This document shows positions 1 through 11,064 of a DNA stretch of 64,000 bases, one piece after another. This DNA comes from Tubulanus polymorphus (Eukaryota; Nemertea; Palaeonemertea; Tubulaniformes; Tubulanidae). The stretch lies in the NCBI RefSeq assembly GCF_964204645.1, contig NC_134025.1:17082001-17146000 (forward strand). Direction: 5' to 3'. The notes beneath the pieces were generated by a model. It was not told where the DNA came from, did no database searches, and worked only from the letters and a program-made list of their open reading frames with translations. The position numbers and the translations under genes were made by a program. Every line of letters starts with the position of its first letter. Within the stretch, counting starts at the first letter, position 1.

Positions 1-640
1 TCTATTTGAACAAATGCAGCTATTTTCAAGCATAGGTGTGCATTTATTATGGACTTCCGCTTAAGCAAAGTCCATTTTGTTATCGCATATCAAACTTGCT
101 TCCTTTGCATCAAAATACCTTCCAAACGAGGCTTAGTTTCTCTATGGAACTTTTAAAACATTCAATGCAGTAACAGAAGCTCTAACCCTATTGAATTTCA
201 TCTGTTGCGTATTCATCGATTTAGTTATTGATTTAGTTATTTATTTGTTAGAACTACATTTCGTTTCCGAAGAACACATGCCCTTTTACGTATATTCATG
301 CTTCACACATGTGCTCATTACTCACTCGCTACTATGTGTTGTATTGATCTGTGCATGTATATGAAAAGCGCGCCTCGCACATGCGTAGTTAAAATTTTTC
401 TTGGAAACTGCAAATGATTCAATTGCCAGGGTTCGACGTGGCTGGCTGTGGAAGGCAGTAAATTTTATAGAAGGGCAGTAAAATTGGGAACTTGGAAATT
501 GTTCAATTTACGAAAATGAATTGTCTAACAAACTTCATACACAGTGTAAAGAAATCGTCACACCTTGAACGTGGAGATTGTCTATTTGAGGTAGTGGGGA
601 AAACCCGCTACCATGTATATTCATGATGAAGCGTCATCCA
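1..640. other. No gene recognised
   Basis: This stretch is AT-rich, with stops in all frames and no open frame resembling a known protein. A short run near the start (about 14-38) resembles a stretch near 30,012-30,036. It is probably old repeat or intergenic DNA. Confidence 0.5.
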
Positions 641-684
641 GTTGTGTATGATGGAGATTGTATCAATAGACGGATTTTCATAAA

Positions 685-2132
685 AACTTCTGGATTCAAT
701 CAAGGGGGACATCTTAGGCTTTTAAGCCCACTTGGGACTTTAGTCCCAGCGGCTATTGCGTTCACTTTTCGTCCGTCATCCGTCTGTTCATCCGTAGACG
801 GAATCCAGTTATTTTGGGAAGTTTTGAAGACACTTCAAGGTAATGTCCTGATATTTGGTTTATACATGTATCTACCCTAGACACATCTTCAGCCCAAAAA
901 CTGGCCCTCTCAGATTCAAGACGGCCGACTGGCAGCCATTGTTCTCCAAAATCAGCACTTTTTACACATTTTCGAAGTTTTCGAGGGAAATTTTGAAGAC
1001 GCTTTGATCAGTTACGTTGATCTTTCGTTTATATTTGAATTTACCAAGGGCCCAACAGCATAAGAAAAATTGGGTCGATCTTACACAAGATGGCCGTCCT
1101 ATGACCTTTTTTGTGCCCAAAAATGTCAATTTTGGCCAGAATTCTAGGTCCTGTAGCTTCCTACCGGTTTGCCATTTCTCATTGCAATTTGTGATGGGTA
1201 TTCTTTGGAAAGGGATGTTTTATACCTGAGACAGGTATTTTTGATCAGCCAATAATGACGCAATTGGCGGCCATCTTGGTGTTATCAGTACTCATTGGTA
1301 GGTGGGAAAAAAGTTTTTCCACATTAAATTGATACCTAAGCGTTACTATATTCAATTGGAAAGTTGTGGCCCATAACGTGTTCTATGATTTTGGTGAGTT
1401 TCAAGGTCATTGGTTTTTGTATGTGGCCACCAGAGGGCGTAGAATAATACAATAACTTAGTATTTCTATATTATATTTGTACCTATGCATATTTTGTTAC
1501 CACAATCAATTGCAAAGTTGTAGCTCATGACATCTTCCATGATTTTGGTGAGTTTTAAGGACATAAGTTATTCAATATGGTCACCAGGTGGCGTTGAATT
1601 GTAGAATAATAGTATTTACTTATTAGATTGGTACCTTGGCATATTTTAGTACCATAATCAATTGCAAAGTTGTAGTTCATGACATCGTCTATGATTGTGG
1701 TGAGTTTTTAAGGACATCAGTTATTCCATATAGTCACCAGGGGGCGTTGAATAGTAGAATAGCTTAGTATTTCCTTATTAGATTGGTACCTAGGCATATT
1801 TTGTTACCATGATCATTTGCAAAGTTGTATTTCATGGCATGTACTACAATTGTGGTGAGTTTTAAGGTCATTGGGTTTTGCATATGGTCACCAGGGGCGT
1901 TGAATAGTAGAATAACTTAGTATTTCCATATTGAATTGGTAACGAGGCATATTTTGTTATCACAATCAATTACAAAATCATAGCTGCTGACATGTTCTAT
2001 GATTGTGGTGGGTTTCAAGGTCATTGGTTTTTTTATATAGTCACCAGGGGGCGTTTAATATTAAAATTGTTATATTGTTGAGCATTTGAAACCACTTCCC
2101 ACGTGGGCATAGTGTCCCTGAACCCCTAGTTA
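685..2132. repeat. Interspersed repeat with five ~154-bp tandem units
   Basis: A noncoding interspersed repeat. Its 5' part (about 685-1,260) recurs as a fragment at 8,470-8,630. Its body holds about five degenerate tandem units marked by the box CACCAGGGGGCG, which starts near 1,427, 1,581, 1,733, 1,888 and 2,041 (spacing 152-155 bp). Its 3' end (GTGTCCCTG..CCCCTAGTT) is the same as the end of a second copy at 6,481-7,203. No protein is encoded. It looks like a non-autonomous transposable element with an internal minisatellite; its class cannot be told from the sequence. Confidence 0.7.
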
Positions 2133-2133
2133 T

Positions 2134-3225
2134 AAGAGATATTGATATAATTATCATCTTTCAAATGATAATAATATTCACCATCTAAAGATTTCAATAT
2201 TGTTTCAATTTAAAGATTTCAATATTGAGCACCTATATCATTTATATTATACCCGGATTTTTCAAATATAGGTTTTAAATGATGAATTAATTCATTATAT
2301 TCTAAATCTTGTTTAACTAAATCTAGATATTTTCTGGAATCGATGTATTTTTATCATTAAGAATTTAATCTTCAAATAAAACTTTGTATTGTTTTTGTGT
2401 ATCAAATGACATATTTAAATTTCCAATAATCGGGGATCTTGTTTCAACTTGTGCACCTAAAATACAAATTTAATATATTCTAATAGATTGATTTATTGGC
2501 TGTATATCTGATTTTGTAAAACCTTCAATATTATCTAAAATGAAATAAATTTAACCATTATTATGTTCTTGTTTTAAATTATCACAAAATTTCGGTGATT
2601 TATTGAGATTAAATGTTTTTAAATCTATATTTTCTATTTTACCATAACCTAATTTATTATTATATATATTGTAAAAACTATTAACTGGTAAGGGAAGTGC
2701 ACGATATTATATCATATTTTCAGGGAAAGGACTTGATCTAATTGTTCCAATTTTTGTTCTAAAATCAGAATTATTTATATTTATATTAAATTCATTACAA
2801 TTTTTATAAAACTTTGATAAATTAATATTATTATCTAATTCTTTAGAATATTTTTATCCCGGTAATGGACATTTCATTAATTCATTAAGTATAATTCTAA
2901 TTTGAAAATAAGTATTAACTTTGAATTAATTTATATTTTGAATTATTCAAATGATCATTCCAACTTATTCCACATCCTGTTGTTGCACAATAAACTGCAA
3001 AATTTCATTGGTTCTGCCAATATTATATATTAGTTTATGATAACCATTGTTTTTCATCTTTTAATTTTTTTAAATTAAGTAAATATACATGAAATATATT
3101 TTCCATTTTTACATTAAAATTACCAGTTTCGGTAACATAAATATATGAATTAATTAATGAATTGTAAACTTCATTTCTATATGTAATATTTTTATTAAAA
3201 ATCTAACGCTAGAATATTATGTTTC
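2134..3225 (-). pseudogene. Decayed copy of the conserved ~430-aa Polinton protein
   Basis: Read on the minus strand, this AT-rich stretch matches the better-preserved gene at 46,975-48,283 in many short blocks, but with numerous indels and stops. Examples are the segments for WND.L and for the QKQFK-like region near 2,380. The presumed start near 3,225 keeps an ATG directly behind ATATAATAA, the promoter-like motif seen before other Polinton genes. That start codon is missing in the copy at 48,283, so this remnant helps place the true N-terminus. It belongs to remnant R1, whose other genes follow to the right in the expected order. Confidence 0.7.
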
Positions 3226-3420
3226 ATTGTTCATTTATTATATTTTGGAAAATTACCATTTATATTTAAAAAAATACTTATTTATAATTATAATTATAGA
3301 TCATTACTAATAATTGATTTGTTCTTTTAATAATTATCTTTTCCTTCAACTGTAATATTTCCATTTAAACTAAATATATAATCTAATGTATTTTTCAATT
3401 TATTAATTTCTTTTATAATA

Positions 3421-4440
3421 GATTTTATTGGTTTACCTCTGTCAGCGTCATTGAGCCAATTCATGCGAAATCGTGGTACGTTTTTTTATGTGAGCATTTG
3501 TTTCATTGGTTCTCGGCTTAAACGACGTATAATCGATGCGATTGAAGACATGGCGAACCTCCATCGATAACGTGGTCAACATTGCTAAATTTCTACGAAA
3601 AACTGTTTTTTGCGGGAAAATTCTTAGCTCTCGCGTATAAATTGCAATGACCTCGATTGGGGGGCGTTGTCTCTACGAGCGAATGTGATTGGCTGTTTTT
3701 GGGATATACGGGGAATTCCGGCGCTACTAAAATTATTATGGGAAAGCCATAGAATGGCGAACGTTTCATTGGACTAGGTGCCGTATACATGCGAATTTCA
3801 AATGCTCATTACTGGTGAGAATGTAATTATTATCCGCCATAGGTATTGTTTCATTTTAATACCCGGTGATAGATTTGATTGACATTGAAGTGTAAGCGAA
3901 CATTCACTTACACAAGGCCTCCACGTGCGCGTGGAAATCATTAAAGATTAGACTGTTGCAGACACAAACACACGCGCGTACAGTATACACTACTATAGTG
4001 ATACTGTAACGCTGCTTGCTGGCGCGTTTGACATTTCATCAGCAGAAGATTAGCGCTGTGTTTTCTGTTTGATAGAATTCGTAATAAATTGTAATTTCAT
4101 GTGACCTGAAAATACTAAGCAGCAAACTATAGGTATAGGTCGAGGTCTGAATATTGTAGTGGTAAATTCCAGGATTTAAAACGATCTAATACGCCGATTT
4201 CTTGCTGCACTGGTATTTTAGCTTCCGCGGCCATACATTCAGCCACCCTCTGATATGTGACATCATATGAATTTTATTTGAATATTTTTTCATATTATGA
4301 AAAATATTTCTTTGAAAATATGAAATAGTTTCCATGCCGCGCCTACCTGTACCCTACGAAATTTTGGATGTGGACCGTAAACAAATGTATATCTTTGGTC
4401 TTATTTGACTACAAAATAATCCTTTAAGAAAGATAAAATA
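3421..4440. other. Inserted noncoding DNA, no gene
   Basis: The Polinton similarity stops near 3,420 and resumes near 4,440. The interval is less AT-rich and shows no credible coding region. It holds ACACGCGCG-like and ACTATAGTGATACTG stretches and is probably an inserted repeat or host DNA. Confidence 0.4.
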
Positions 4441-4444
4441 CAAT

Positions 4445-4870
4445 ATTTAAACTTGTAGAACTTTGAAGTCACGAATTAAAAAGATTTTTCAGCAATGCCC
4501 TTACCCCAAACAATCTCTAGCTTTCAAGGTAAACCACACTTTGCCCATGGGCAATTTATTTTTTCTTTATTACTTTTTATTACTGGTTCCGGTTAAAACA
4601 CTTGAACTTAAACCTAAAACCCCAATTGATATAGCTAAAGGTGTTAATGGGCTGAATATTGCTAAAAATATTTTACGGAACTATTTGTAACTGAACCACT
4701 AATAATAAAATAATATATAATTTCACTTTTTCAATATTTTTTCATTTTCACTTTTAAATCATTTTCAAATTCTAATATTTGTTTTTCTAAATATGATTTT
4801 AATTTAGTTTTATTTATATCATGAGGAATAATATTAACACCATCAATTTTATCTTCCAATTATGTACCTC
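4445..4870 (-). pseudogene. Decayed small membrane-protein gene (copy of 48,312-48,732)
   Basis: On the minus strand this matches the small two-part protein at 48,312-48,732. The N-terminus (near 4,862 downward) has the charged segment ending in LEKQILEFEND-like residues. It is followed by the hydrophobic stretch whose complement includes GTTAAAACACTTGAACTTAA near 4,594. Several frameshifts and stops break it. It sits between the 392-aa pseudogene and the MASAI-type gene, as in the better-kept copy. Confidence 0.65.
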
Positions 4871-5573
4871 CGGTTTATAAATATCACAGTGTTTGGATAT
4901 CACTGTTATTCCAAATATCAGTATCCATGGGATTATTTGGGATTAATTCTCAGCGTCAGAATGCGTACTTCTAGAGCAGTGGAACGGCAGCCTACTCGTG
5001 AATGAAACCCGTATGTGATCGTGCGGGAACGCCTTTACTAAAGTTAAAACCATTTCATGATGACACAAACATCGAACGGTAAACGGTAGGCTACCACCAT
5101 GATACGATATCACCAATAAAGATAGATCATTTTATTCAATTTTACCAGAGTTGTTTATTGGAGGAAAGTATCATTGTTAAGTACGCCGAGAACAACCATG
5201 TTGTAATATCAGTTGACTGGCATTGATTGATTGATTGATTGATTTTATTTTCATAGAACATAGTTTAGTATAATAATTTATCTTACAAAATACCACAATG
5301 AATTATGAATTATTGTAAAATTCGATTCGGCAATATTCTAATATAAATTTTCTTTTTAGGACGCCCTACCCGCCTGCTGCGCACTCATAAGGCGGTAGCA
5401 CCCTCTTACGCACTCGGCAGAGATTCGCTTTGTAATGCGCGTCGGGAAAAAATACCTTTTATTATCTTTTCCATGCGTTAAACAACAGTGATTGAATTTA
5501 CGCGTTGTTTGTCGTAAATTACAATATCTCGATGGTTATTTGCCGCTGCTGTAGTTTTTTGGAATTGAATCGA
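4871..5573. other. Noncoding insertion with a (TTGA)n run
   Basis: No gene is seen. A short (TTGA)n microsatellite lies near 5,223-5,245, the kind of tail left by LINE or SINE retroposition. The interval interrupts the Polinton remnant R1. Confidence 0.4.
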
Positions 5574-5900
5574 GCGGCCTCGGTAGCTCAGTGAGATAAG
5601 GCGTGATGCTGTTGTATCCACTATCGATGCTGAGTTACAAGTGGGTTCGAGTCCTGCTGGCTGCGAACAGTGTGCGGGCAACACTTCAAAGGCCGGACCG
5701 TCGTGAGGTTAAATGAACAATCCAATAGGAATAGTCTTGGGAAACCAAGATCCAAACGACGTACGTAATGCCAAACAAACAAAAAGACAAACAAACAATC
5801 ATCAGCCGGCCTCAGTGACACCAACGCCGGCATCGCTCTCTGCGACGTTTTGCATGCATACATGCATCAGAGCTTGGAGCTCTAAGATCAGAGGGTCTTG
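5574..5900 (+). repeat. tRNA-derived SINE
   Basis: The head looks like a tRNA gene: an A-box (TAGCTCAGTGAG) begins near 5,584 and a B-box (GGTTCGAGTCC) lies at 5,644-5,654, the two internal RNA polymerase III promoter elements. The tRNA-unrelated body follows and holds an A-rich CAAACAAACAAAAAGACAAAC stretch near 5,773-5,793. The spacing between boxes is longer than in most tRNAs, and the sequence does not continue as a tRNA acceptor stem, so a SINE is more likely than a functional tRNA gene. The 3' limit is approximate. Confidence 0.65.
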
Positions 5901-6190
5901 CAATTGCATTCAGAAAAATTGTTCTGTTTTTTTTTTCATTATTCAGTGGGGCCTAACAGTTCATGCGTAAAAATGGGTTTTTGTATCCAAATCTTGATTG
6001 ATATAAATATCTTGGCTGGGACATGATGGAAAACATCAGAATAAACTAGTTTCGTCTTTTTAACAGAATCGCATTAATGAGGTTTAACAGTACAAATAGC
6101 CTAGGCTAAATCGTTCGGCAAAAAATAAATTCACTTTCAGGAATAAAATCGCACTGGACAAATAGACCTTTAAGTCTGTGGTTCTCCCAA

Positions 6191-6382
6191 TCAACATCGC
6201 CATAGAAGATTTGCCGGCAGATGTAAAACATTATAACCACTTAATACCACAGTATAATCTACCAATGCTTCAAGGCTCGTGGGCCTCTTGTTATCAATAT
6301 GTTTAAATAAATATCCACCACCAGTAAATGCTAAAGCGTTAACAATTGCTGATACTATGATAGTTATAATTGCAGATGCCAT
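6191..6382 (-). pseudogene. Polinton MASAI-type membrane protein, truncated
   Basis: The first 30 residues (start MASAIITIIVSAIVNALAFT, then GGGYLFKHID) are nearly identical to the gene at 49,187. After that the sequence diverges and the conserved charged middle is lost, so only the hydrophobic N-terminal segment survives. It starts with ATG behind TTATGTTAAATAA, the usual promoter-like motif. Its neighbour upstream on minus is the small 40-aa gene, as in R3. Confidence 0.7.
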
Positions 6383-6480
6383 TTATTTAACATAAAAATT
6401 ACGCATCAATTGGAGGAATATGTTTCTGTTTTTCTAAATAATCAATTGTTAAATTAGATAAAGTAACTGCTAATGTTAGT
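6383..6480 (-). pseudogene. 3' fragment of the 40-aa Polinton membrane gene
   Basis: On minus this encodes the tail of the small protein found at 49,211-49,333 (LTLA/VTLSNLTIDYLEKQK and a YIPPI-like end). It is cut off at 6,480, where the 154-bp-unit repeat is inserted, so the N-terminus is missing. Confidence 0.6.
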
Positions 6481-7203
6481 ATATATTTCGGATATATGTG
6501 AATCCCCCCCAGGGCCCATTAACATACCAAAAATTGGGTCGGTCGGACTCAAGATGGCCGTCCTATGACCACAATCAATTAGAAAGTTGTAGCTCGTAAC
6601 GTGTTCTATGATTGTGGTGAGTTTCAAGGTAATTGGATTTCGTATATGGCCACCAGGGGGCGTTGAATAATACAATATCTTAGCATTTCTTTATTATATT
6701 CGTACCTATGCATATTTTGTAACCACAATCAATTGGAAAGTTGTAGCTCATGACATCATCTATGACTGTTGCGAGTTTTAAGGACATAGGTTTTTCTATA
6801 TGATCACCAGGGGGCGTTGAATAGTAGAATAACTTAGTATTTCCTTATTATATTGGTACCTAGGCATATTTTGTTACCATGATCAATTGCAAAGTTGTAG
6901 TTCATGACATGTTCTATGATTGTGGTGAGTTTTGAGGTCATTGGGTTTTGAATATGGTCACCAGGGGGCCTTGAATAGTAGAATGACTTAGTATTTCCAT
7001 ATTAAATTGGTAACGAGGCATATTTTGTTATCGCAATCAATTACAAAATCGTAGCTGCTGACATGTTCTATGATTGTGGTGAGTTTCAAGGTCATTGGTT
7101 TTTGTAAATGGTCACCAGGGGGCGTTGAATATTGAAATTGTTAGATTGTTGAGCATTTGAAACCACTTCCCAAGTGGGCATGGTGTCCCTGGACCCCTAG
7201 TTT
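6481..7203. repeat. Second copy of the 154-bp-unit repeat
   Basis: Four CACCAG boxes near 6,650, 6,804, 6,958 and 7,112 are spaced 154 bp apart. The copy ends in the same CCCCTAGTT terminus as the one ending at 2,132. It is inserted in the Polinton remnant R1 between the 40-aa gene fragment and the 114-aa gene. The 5' half of the element is missing, so it is a 5'-truncated copy. Confidence 0.75.
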
Positions 7204-7512
7204 TATTTTTGTTATCATTTCAACATTTATAATATTATTAGTTTCATTTTCATATATTTCAGTTATTATTTTTTAATAACAATAATAAAATCTTCATCTA
7301 ATTCATAAAATTCTCTAATTAAATTTAAATTTTCTCAGTAATTTTTTCTACATCATAGATTTCTTTAATTGTTGTTGTTTCATAAATAAATGTTTCATTA
7401 TAAAATGTAGTATTTCTAATATGAGTTATCACTTCACATATTTCAAATTTCATTTCTTGTTCACGTTTAAACCAAATCCAAAACATATACTCGGTCCAAC
7501 TGTTAAATTCAT
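7204..7512 (-). pseudogene. Decayed 114-aa Polinton protein
   Basis: It starts at an ATG on minus at 7,512, behind CACTATATAA, with MNLTVGPSICFGFG matching the gene at 49,429-49,773. It shifts frame after about 15 residues and then carries further indels. The function is unknown in both copies. Confidence 0.65.
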
Positions 7513-7589
7513 ATTTATATAGTGGAAAATTTATTCTGATGAAATTGAACAATCAATGAAAAATAACTAAAATTTTATTGAACCGGACA

Positions 7590-8455
7590 TAATGTAGAAA
7601 AGGCTTTTTTTTATTTTATGATAAGAATAATATAAAGAATCATTTCTGCGAGTATTGTCGAATAAAATTTGGTTCTGAAAATATATAAGATTGGGAAAAT
7701 CATCAATTTAATGAAGTACATTTAAATAAGATTTCTAATAAATTTGAAACAAAATCTTATGAAAGAAAAAATAATCTATTAGAAAAAAATAAAATATGAG
7801 AAAACGTTATCAAATAATAAAGAAACACTTGAAAAATTAGAAATAAAACAATATCATGGATTAGTAAGAAAAACATATTATTCCAAATATTGTACATTGA
7901 TTATTACAATGAGTAATTCAAATCTACATAATAAAGCAATAAAACATAATGAAAACGTAAGTGAATATCAGAAAAATTAATGTACATCTATTACCAAAAT
8001 TTGAAAGAAAAATGCCTACAATACATTTATGAGTTTACGATTCTATGATATTTTGTAATGAATGTTGTTATGAAAAAGATTTATGGGGCGATGAAAAAAC
8101 AAGAATTTTCGTGTAGAACCAAAATTGAAATATCTAGATGACATTTTTAGAATATTTTCTATAAAAGATTATTCACCAGAATATATGCAATGGCTTGTTG
8201 AAAAAAAAAATGAAAATTATAGAAAATGAAAATCGTAAAAAAACAGAAAAAGATGTGTTAGAAACAATTATTCCATTAGATTTAAACACAAAACTAAAGA
8301 AAATGTATTTACATTTAATATTTAACGATTATTATTATAAAACACCTTAAATAACAAAGGAAGATATGAAAAATATAAAAGAAACATTCTCAAAATATTA
8401 AATTATTACGTGGATAATAAAATAAAAGATTCAATTTTATGAATTCTTTTTAAAT
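7590..8455 (+). pseudogene. Decayed zinc-finger / VLTF3-like late transcription factor
   Basis: This plus-strand stretch matches the gene at 58,773-61,237 from the third zinc finger (HFCEYC) through the second zinc-ribbon half (FCNECCYEKDLWG near 8,053) to the C-terminal helical part near 8,430. Several stops and frameshifts are present, so it is dead. In R5 the same gene is broken by a Mutator-like element at the position equivalent to about 7,670. Here the sequence runs on without that insertion, so it is an insertion-free allele. Assignment to VLTF3 is inferred (see the R5 copy). Confidence 0.65.
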
Positions 8456-8469
8456 AAGATTGTACATTT

Positions 8470-8635
8470 TAAATCCCAGCGTCCGTCCGTCCGCCCGTAG
8501 ACGTAGTTATTTTGGGAAGTTTTGAAGACGCATCAATGAAATGTCTTGATATTTGCGTTACACATGTATCTACCCAAGACACATCTCAAAAACTGGCCCT
8601 GTCAGAATCAAGATGGCTGACTGGCAGCCATTGTT
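8470..8635 (+). repeat. 5' fragment of the 154-bp-unit repeat family
   Basis: This matches about 780-940 (TTATTTTGGGAAGTTTTGAA, then AAAACTGGCCCT). It is a third, heavily truncated copy without the tandem units. Confidence 0.7.
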
Positions 8636-8950
8636 GTAGATGAAGAATCTGAAGATGATGATTTAGGTGGCGCTCCTGGAGAACCATATGAGTTACCTAC
8701 TTACCAAGTTACCACACATCAATACAAGTGCATTGTTAAGGGCTACTATCCATACACTGCAACCACTATTCATCACCATCGGTTAAGGAACAGTCCCCTC
8801 GTGGCAGTTGTATGAACTAATCATGCAGTGTGGCGTATTACACGGATGTCTATGCACTTAAAACCAAGGTATGATTTTCATAATGGACAGACTGCATTTC
8901 ATGCGAAAAACGGATGCTGAAATGAGTTTTCAAAATTTACACCACCTAGT
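8636..8950. other. No gene recognised
   Basis: A short open stretch with acidic residues occurs at 8,640-8,810 but has no recognisable domain and no clear start. Nothing else is supported here. Confidence 0.35.
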
Positions 8951-8951
8951 G

Positions 8952-9098
8952 GTTAAAATAGGAAGTTATTATGTGAGGGGTTCGAAACGCTACGATCGAA
9001 CATATCAAAGGTCGAAGGTTCGAAAAATAAATTCTCGCACACTCGAATTTATTTTTCGACCCCTCAACCTTTGAAACAGAACAACTAATACCCTATTA
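8952..9098. repeat. Degenerate Polinton terminal palindrome
   Basis: An inverted repeat around the centre AATAAATTCTCGCACACTCG near 9,026-9,045 has arms containing AAAGGTCGAAGGTTCGA and its complement, and ends in CCCTATTACT. The same centre and ends occur in the palindrome at 11,957-12,109. It is more decayed than the others. Genes of remnant R2 follow on its right, so it probably marks that element's left end. Confidence 0.6.
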
Positions 9099-9189
9099 CT
9101 TCTATATAATCACGAGTCTCATAAATTTACAAGCCTCAACACGTTGAGTATTGCGTAATACATGTTGATTCTAGATGGATGCTTCTAGA

Positions 9190-9450
9190 AAACTACATTA
9201 GCCAATCACAGTTGAGTATTACTCTAGCCAATCACAGTTGAGTATTCCCTATTACTCTATCCAATCACAGTTGAGTATTAATCTATCCAATCACAGTTGA
9301 GTATTCCCTATTACTCTAGCCAATCACAGGCCTGATAATTTACAAGCCTCAACACGCAGCTGGGTTTTCCCCACTGTTGAGTAGTATAAATAGGAGGGAC
9401 GCACACGTGGTGGGACTCATAAGTGGCGGCGGGACGCGTTGAGAGGTAAG
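9190..9450 (+). promoter_or_regulatory. Host-type promoter: five CCAAT boxes, TATA box, 5' splice site
   Basis: Five copies of CCAATCACAG spaced about 25-35 bp occur between 9,199 and 9,330, most in the unit CCAATCACAGTTGAGTATT. A TATA box (TATAAATA) lies near 9,385. It is followed by an E-box-like CACGTG and a strong 5' splice-site sequence (GAGAGGTAAGT) near 9,441. This is the layout of an animal RNA polymerase II promoter with NF-Y sites. It ends about 40 bp before the ATG of the small gene at 9,488. Confidence 0.55.
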
Positions 9451-9487
9451 TGTTATGTTCAGTTTTAATAAAAAAATTGATATTAAA

Positions 9488-9841
9488 ATGGAGAGTAAAC
9501 AAGCACACCGTGAGAACAACAAATCATTTCTAGATAGAATAAAAGATGTCACAAATGCTAAATCTGTAGATTATAAATTTAAGAAGTTAAATGAATTAAC
9601 AAAACATAAGAAATATTTAATTACAAATATTTATACAGTTACTAATAGATATGGAGATAAATTAGTTATCCACTTAGAATATGAAGGATTAAAGGGAAAT
9701 ACATATAAATTCAGAACATATTTACCAGATAGATTTCATAGATTATCTAGTGAAGATCTAGAAGAATTATGTTCAGGTGATTTCTATTTCATATATAAAG
9801 GTAAGAATGAAAAAGGGCACCATGAAATAGATTTCGAATAA
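9488..9841 (+). CDS. Small basic Polinton protein, possible OB-fold ssDNA binder
   Basis: An intact 117-aa gene. I chose the ATG at 9,488 because it directly follows TTAATAAAAAAATTGATATTAAA-type sequence, the usual Polinton upstream motif. The protein is Lys/Arg-rich and has a conserved core: a KKLNELTKHKKYLITNIYT strand, a turn RYGDK, then alternating hydrophobic residues, an FRTYLPDRF motif and an acidic end. A related 103-aa protein is at 61,544-61,855 and a broken one at 49,930-50,090. The beta-rich core with the RYGDK turn and YLPDRF motif resembles small OB-fold replication proteins. That is inference from pattern only; no catalytic residues are visible. Confidence 0.7.
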   Translation: MESKQAHRENNKSFLDRIKDVTNAKSVDYKFKKLNELTKHKKYLITNIYTVTNRYGDKLVIHLEYEGLKGNTYKFRTYLPDRFHRLSSEDLEELCSGDFYFIYKGKNEKGHHEIDFE

Positions 9842-9881
9842 AATATGTCAAATAAATTTTAATAAAAAATTGGATATTAAA

Positions 9882-11064
9882 ATGGAAGCAAATAAGTACT
9901 ACTGTTCAACATGTAAAATTGATATAGATAAATCCCAAAAATCAAGACATAATAAAACTAAAACACATTTTGAGAATAAATTGAAATTAGAATATAAAGA
10001 TGATATATTGGAAACTAAATTAGATGAATTAAAGAATGAAAAAGAAATATATAAATGTGATACATATAATCAATCATTCAGTGATAAAAGATATTATCAA
10101 GAACATTTAAAATCTAAGTCATATTAGAAACATGAGTAATGATATTTTAGGTGAAGATTATTTTGATAATGATAAGAAACAGAAGACAATTAAAAGAATA
10201 AAAAATAAAATAAACAATAAAAGACCATACATGGAAGATGTAAGAAATTATATTTATTCATTAGATAATAAAAAAGAAATAGAAATAACCGAAGCATTCA
10301 AAAGTGATATTGGTCCAGCTGCAATTGAATCTAAATTTCATAAAGGTAAACATTAGAAGAAAATAAAAAAACATTTAGAAAATATGAGAAATATTATAAG
10401 AATAATTACTGATGTTGAATACCCTAAAATTAGTATATCTTCTAAAGTTAAATTTATAAAATATGAAGATAAACCAATTTATAACATAAATTCTCATTCA
10501 CAACATATTATATCTAAACAACAAATAGATGATAGATTAAATAAATGTTATAATGAAATAAAAAGTAAAATAGAAGAGAAATATTTTGAAGGATCAGGTT
10601 TAATATTTGATGAAATAATATTTATGACTTTACATGTTTATAACACAAAATATAATAAGTTAACTTAATCAAAACCAATTGATGAAAATAATTTATCATA
10701 TTATAAAGATGATAATATAAATGGATCAAGTTATATCAAATTACCATTTCAAACTAATGCTGTTATAAATGTACACAATTCTGATGATAAATGTTTTCTA
10801 TGGACAATTATAAGTTGCTTACATCCAACAGAAGATATTACTCATAGTTTTAGATTAAAAAATTATAAACAATTTGAAAATAATTATAAGATAGATAATT
10901 ATCCTGTTAGAATTAAAAATATCCCAAAAATAGAAAGAGATAATAATATAAAGATAAATGTATTCGATTTAATCAAATTACCAAAAACAAAAGGTAACAA
11001 TATAAAACATTGTACATTAGTACCTTTATACTTATCAAAAGATTATGATTATGAAAAAAGAGTT
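9882..11064 (+). pseudogene. polB: 5' part of Polinton DNA polymerase B, broken
   Basis: The start at 9,882 follows TTGGATATTAAA. The N-terminus has a C2H2-type finger (YYCSTCKIDIDKSQKSRHNK), then the spacer with GEDYFDND, PYMEDVRNYI and IGPAAIESKF, then KCFLWTIISCLHPTEDITHS, all typical of the region upstream of the exonuclease domain of animal Polinton polymerases. Stops and frameshifts fall near 10,125, 10,354 and 10,666. The gene is cut at about 11,064, where the LINE begins, so the exonuclease and polymerase domains are missing. It belongs to remnant R2. Confidence 0.75.

Noticed and set aside
1-60. Long repeat shared with 29,990-30,050
   Set aside because: Only about 25 bases match well; too short to call a repeat family.
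4463-4690. Plus-strand 75-codon protein
   Set aside because: It is the antisense of the decayed small membrane-protein gene, whose minus-strand match to 48,312-48,732 is clear.
5574-5660. Functional tRNA gene
   Set aside because: A- and B-boxes are present, but the cloverleaf does not close and an A-rich SINE body follows.
9247-9317. CCCTATTACT strings as additional Polinton termini
   Set aside because: They are parts of a short CCAATCACAG-containing tandem repeat and have no opposite arm; likely coincidence or borrowed sequence.
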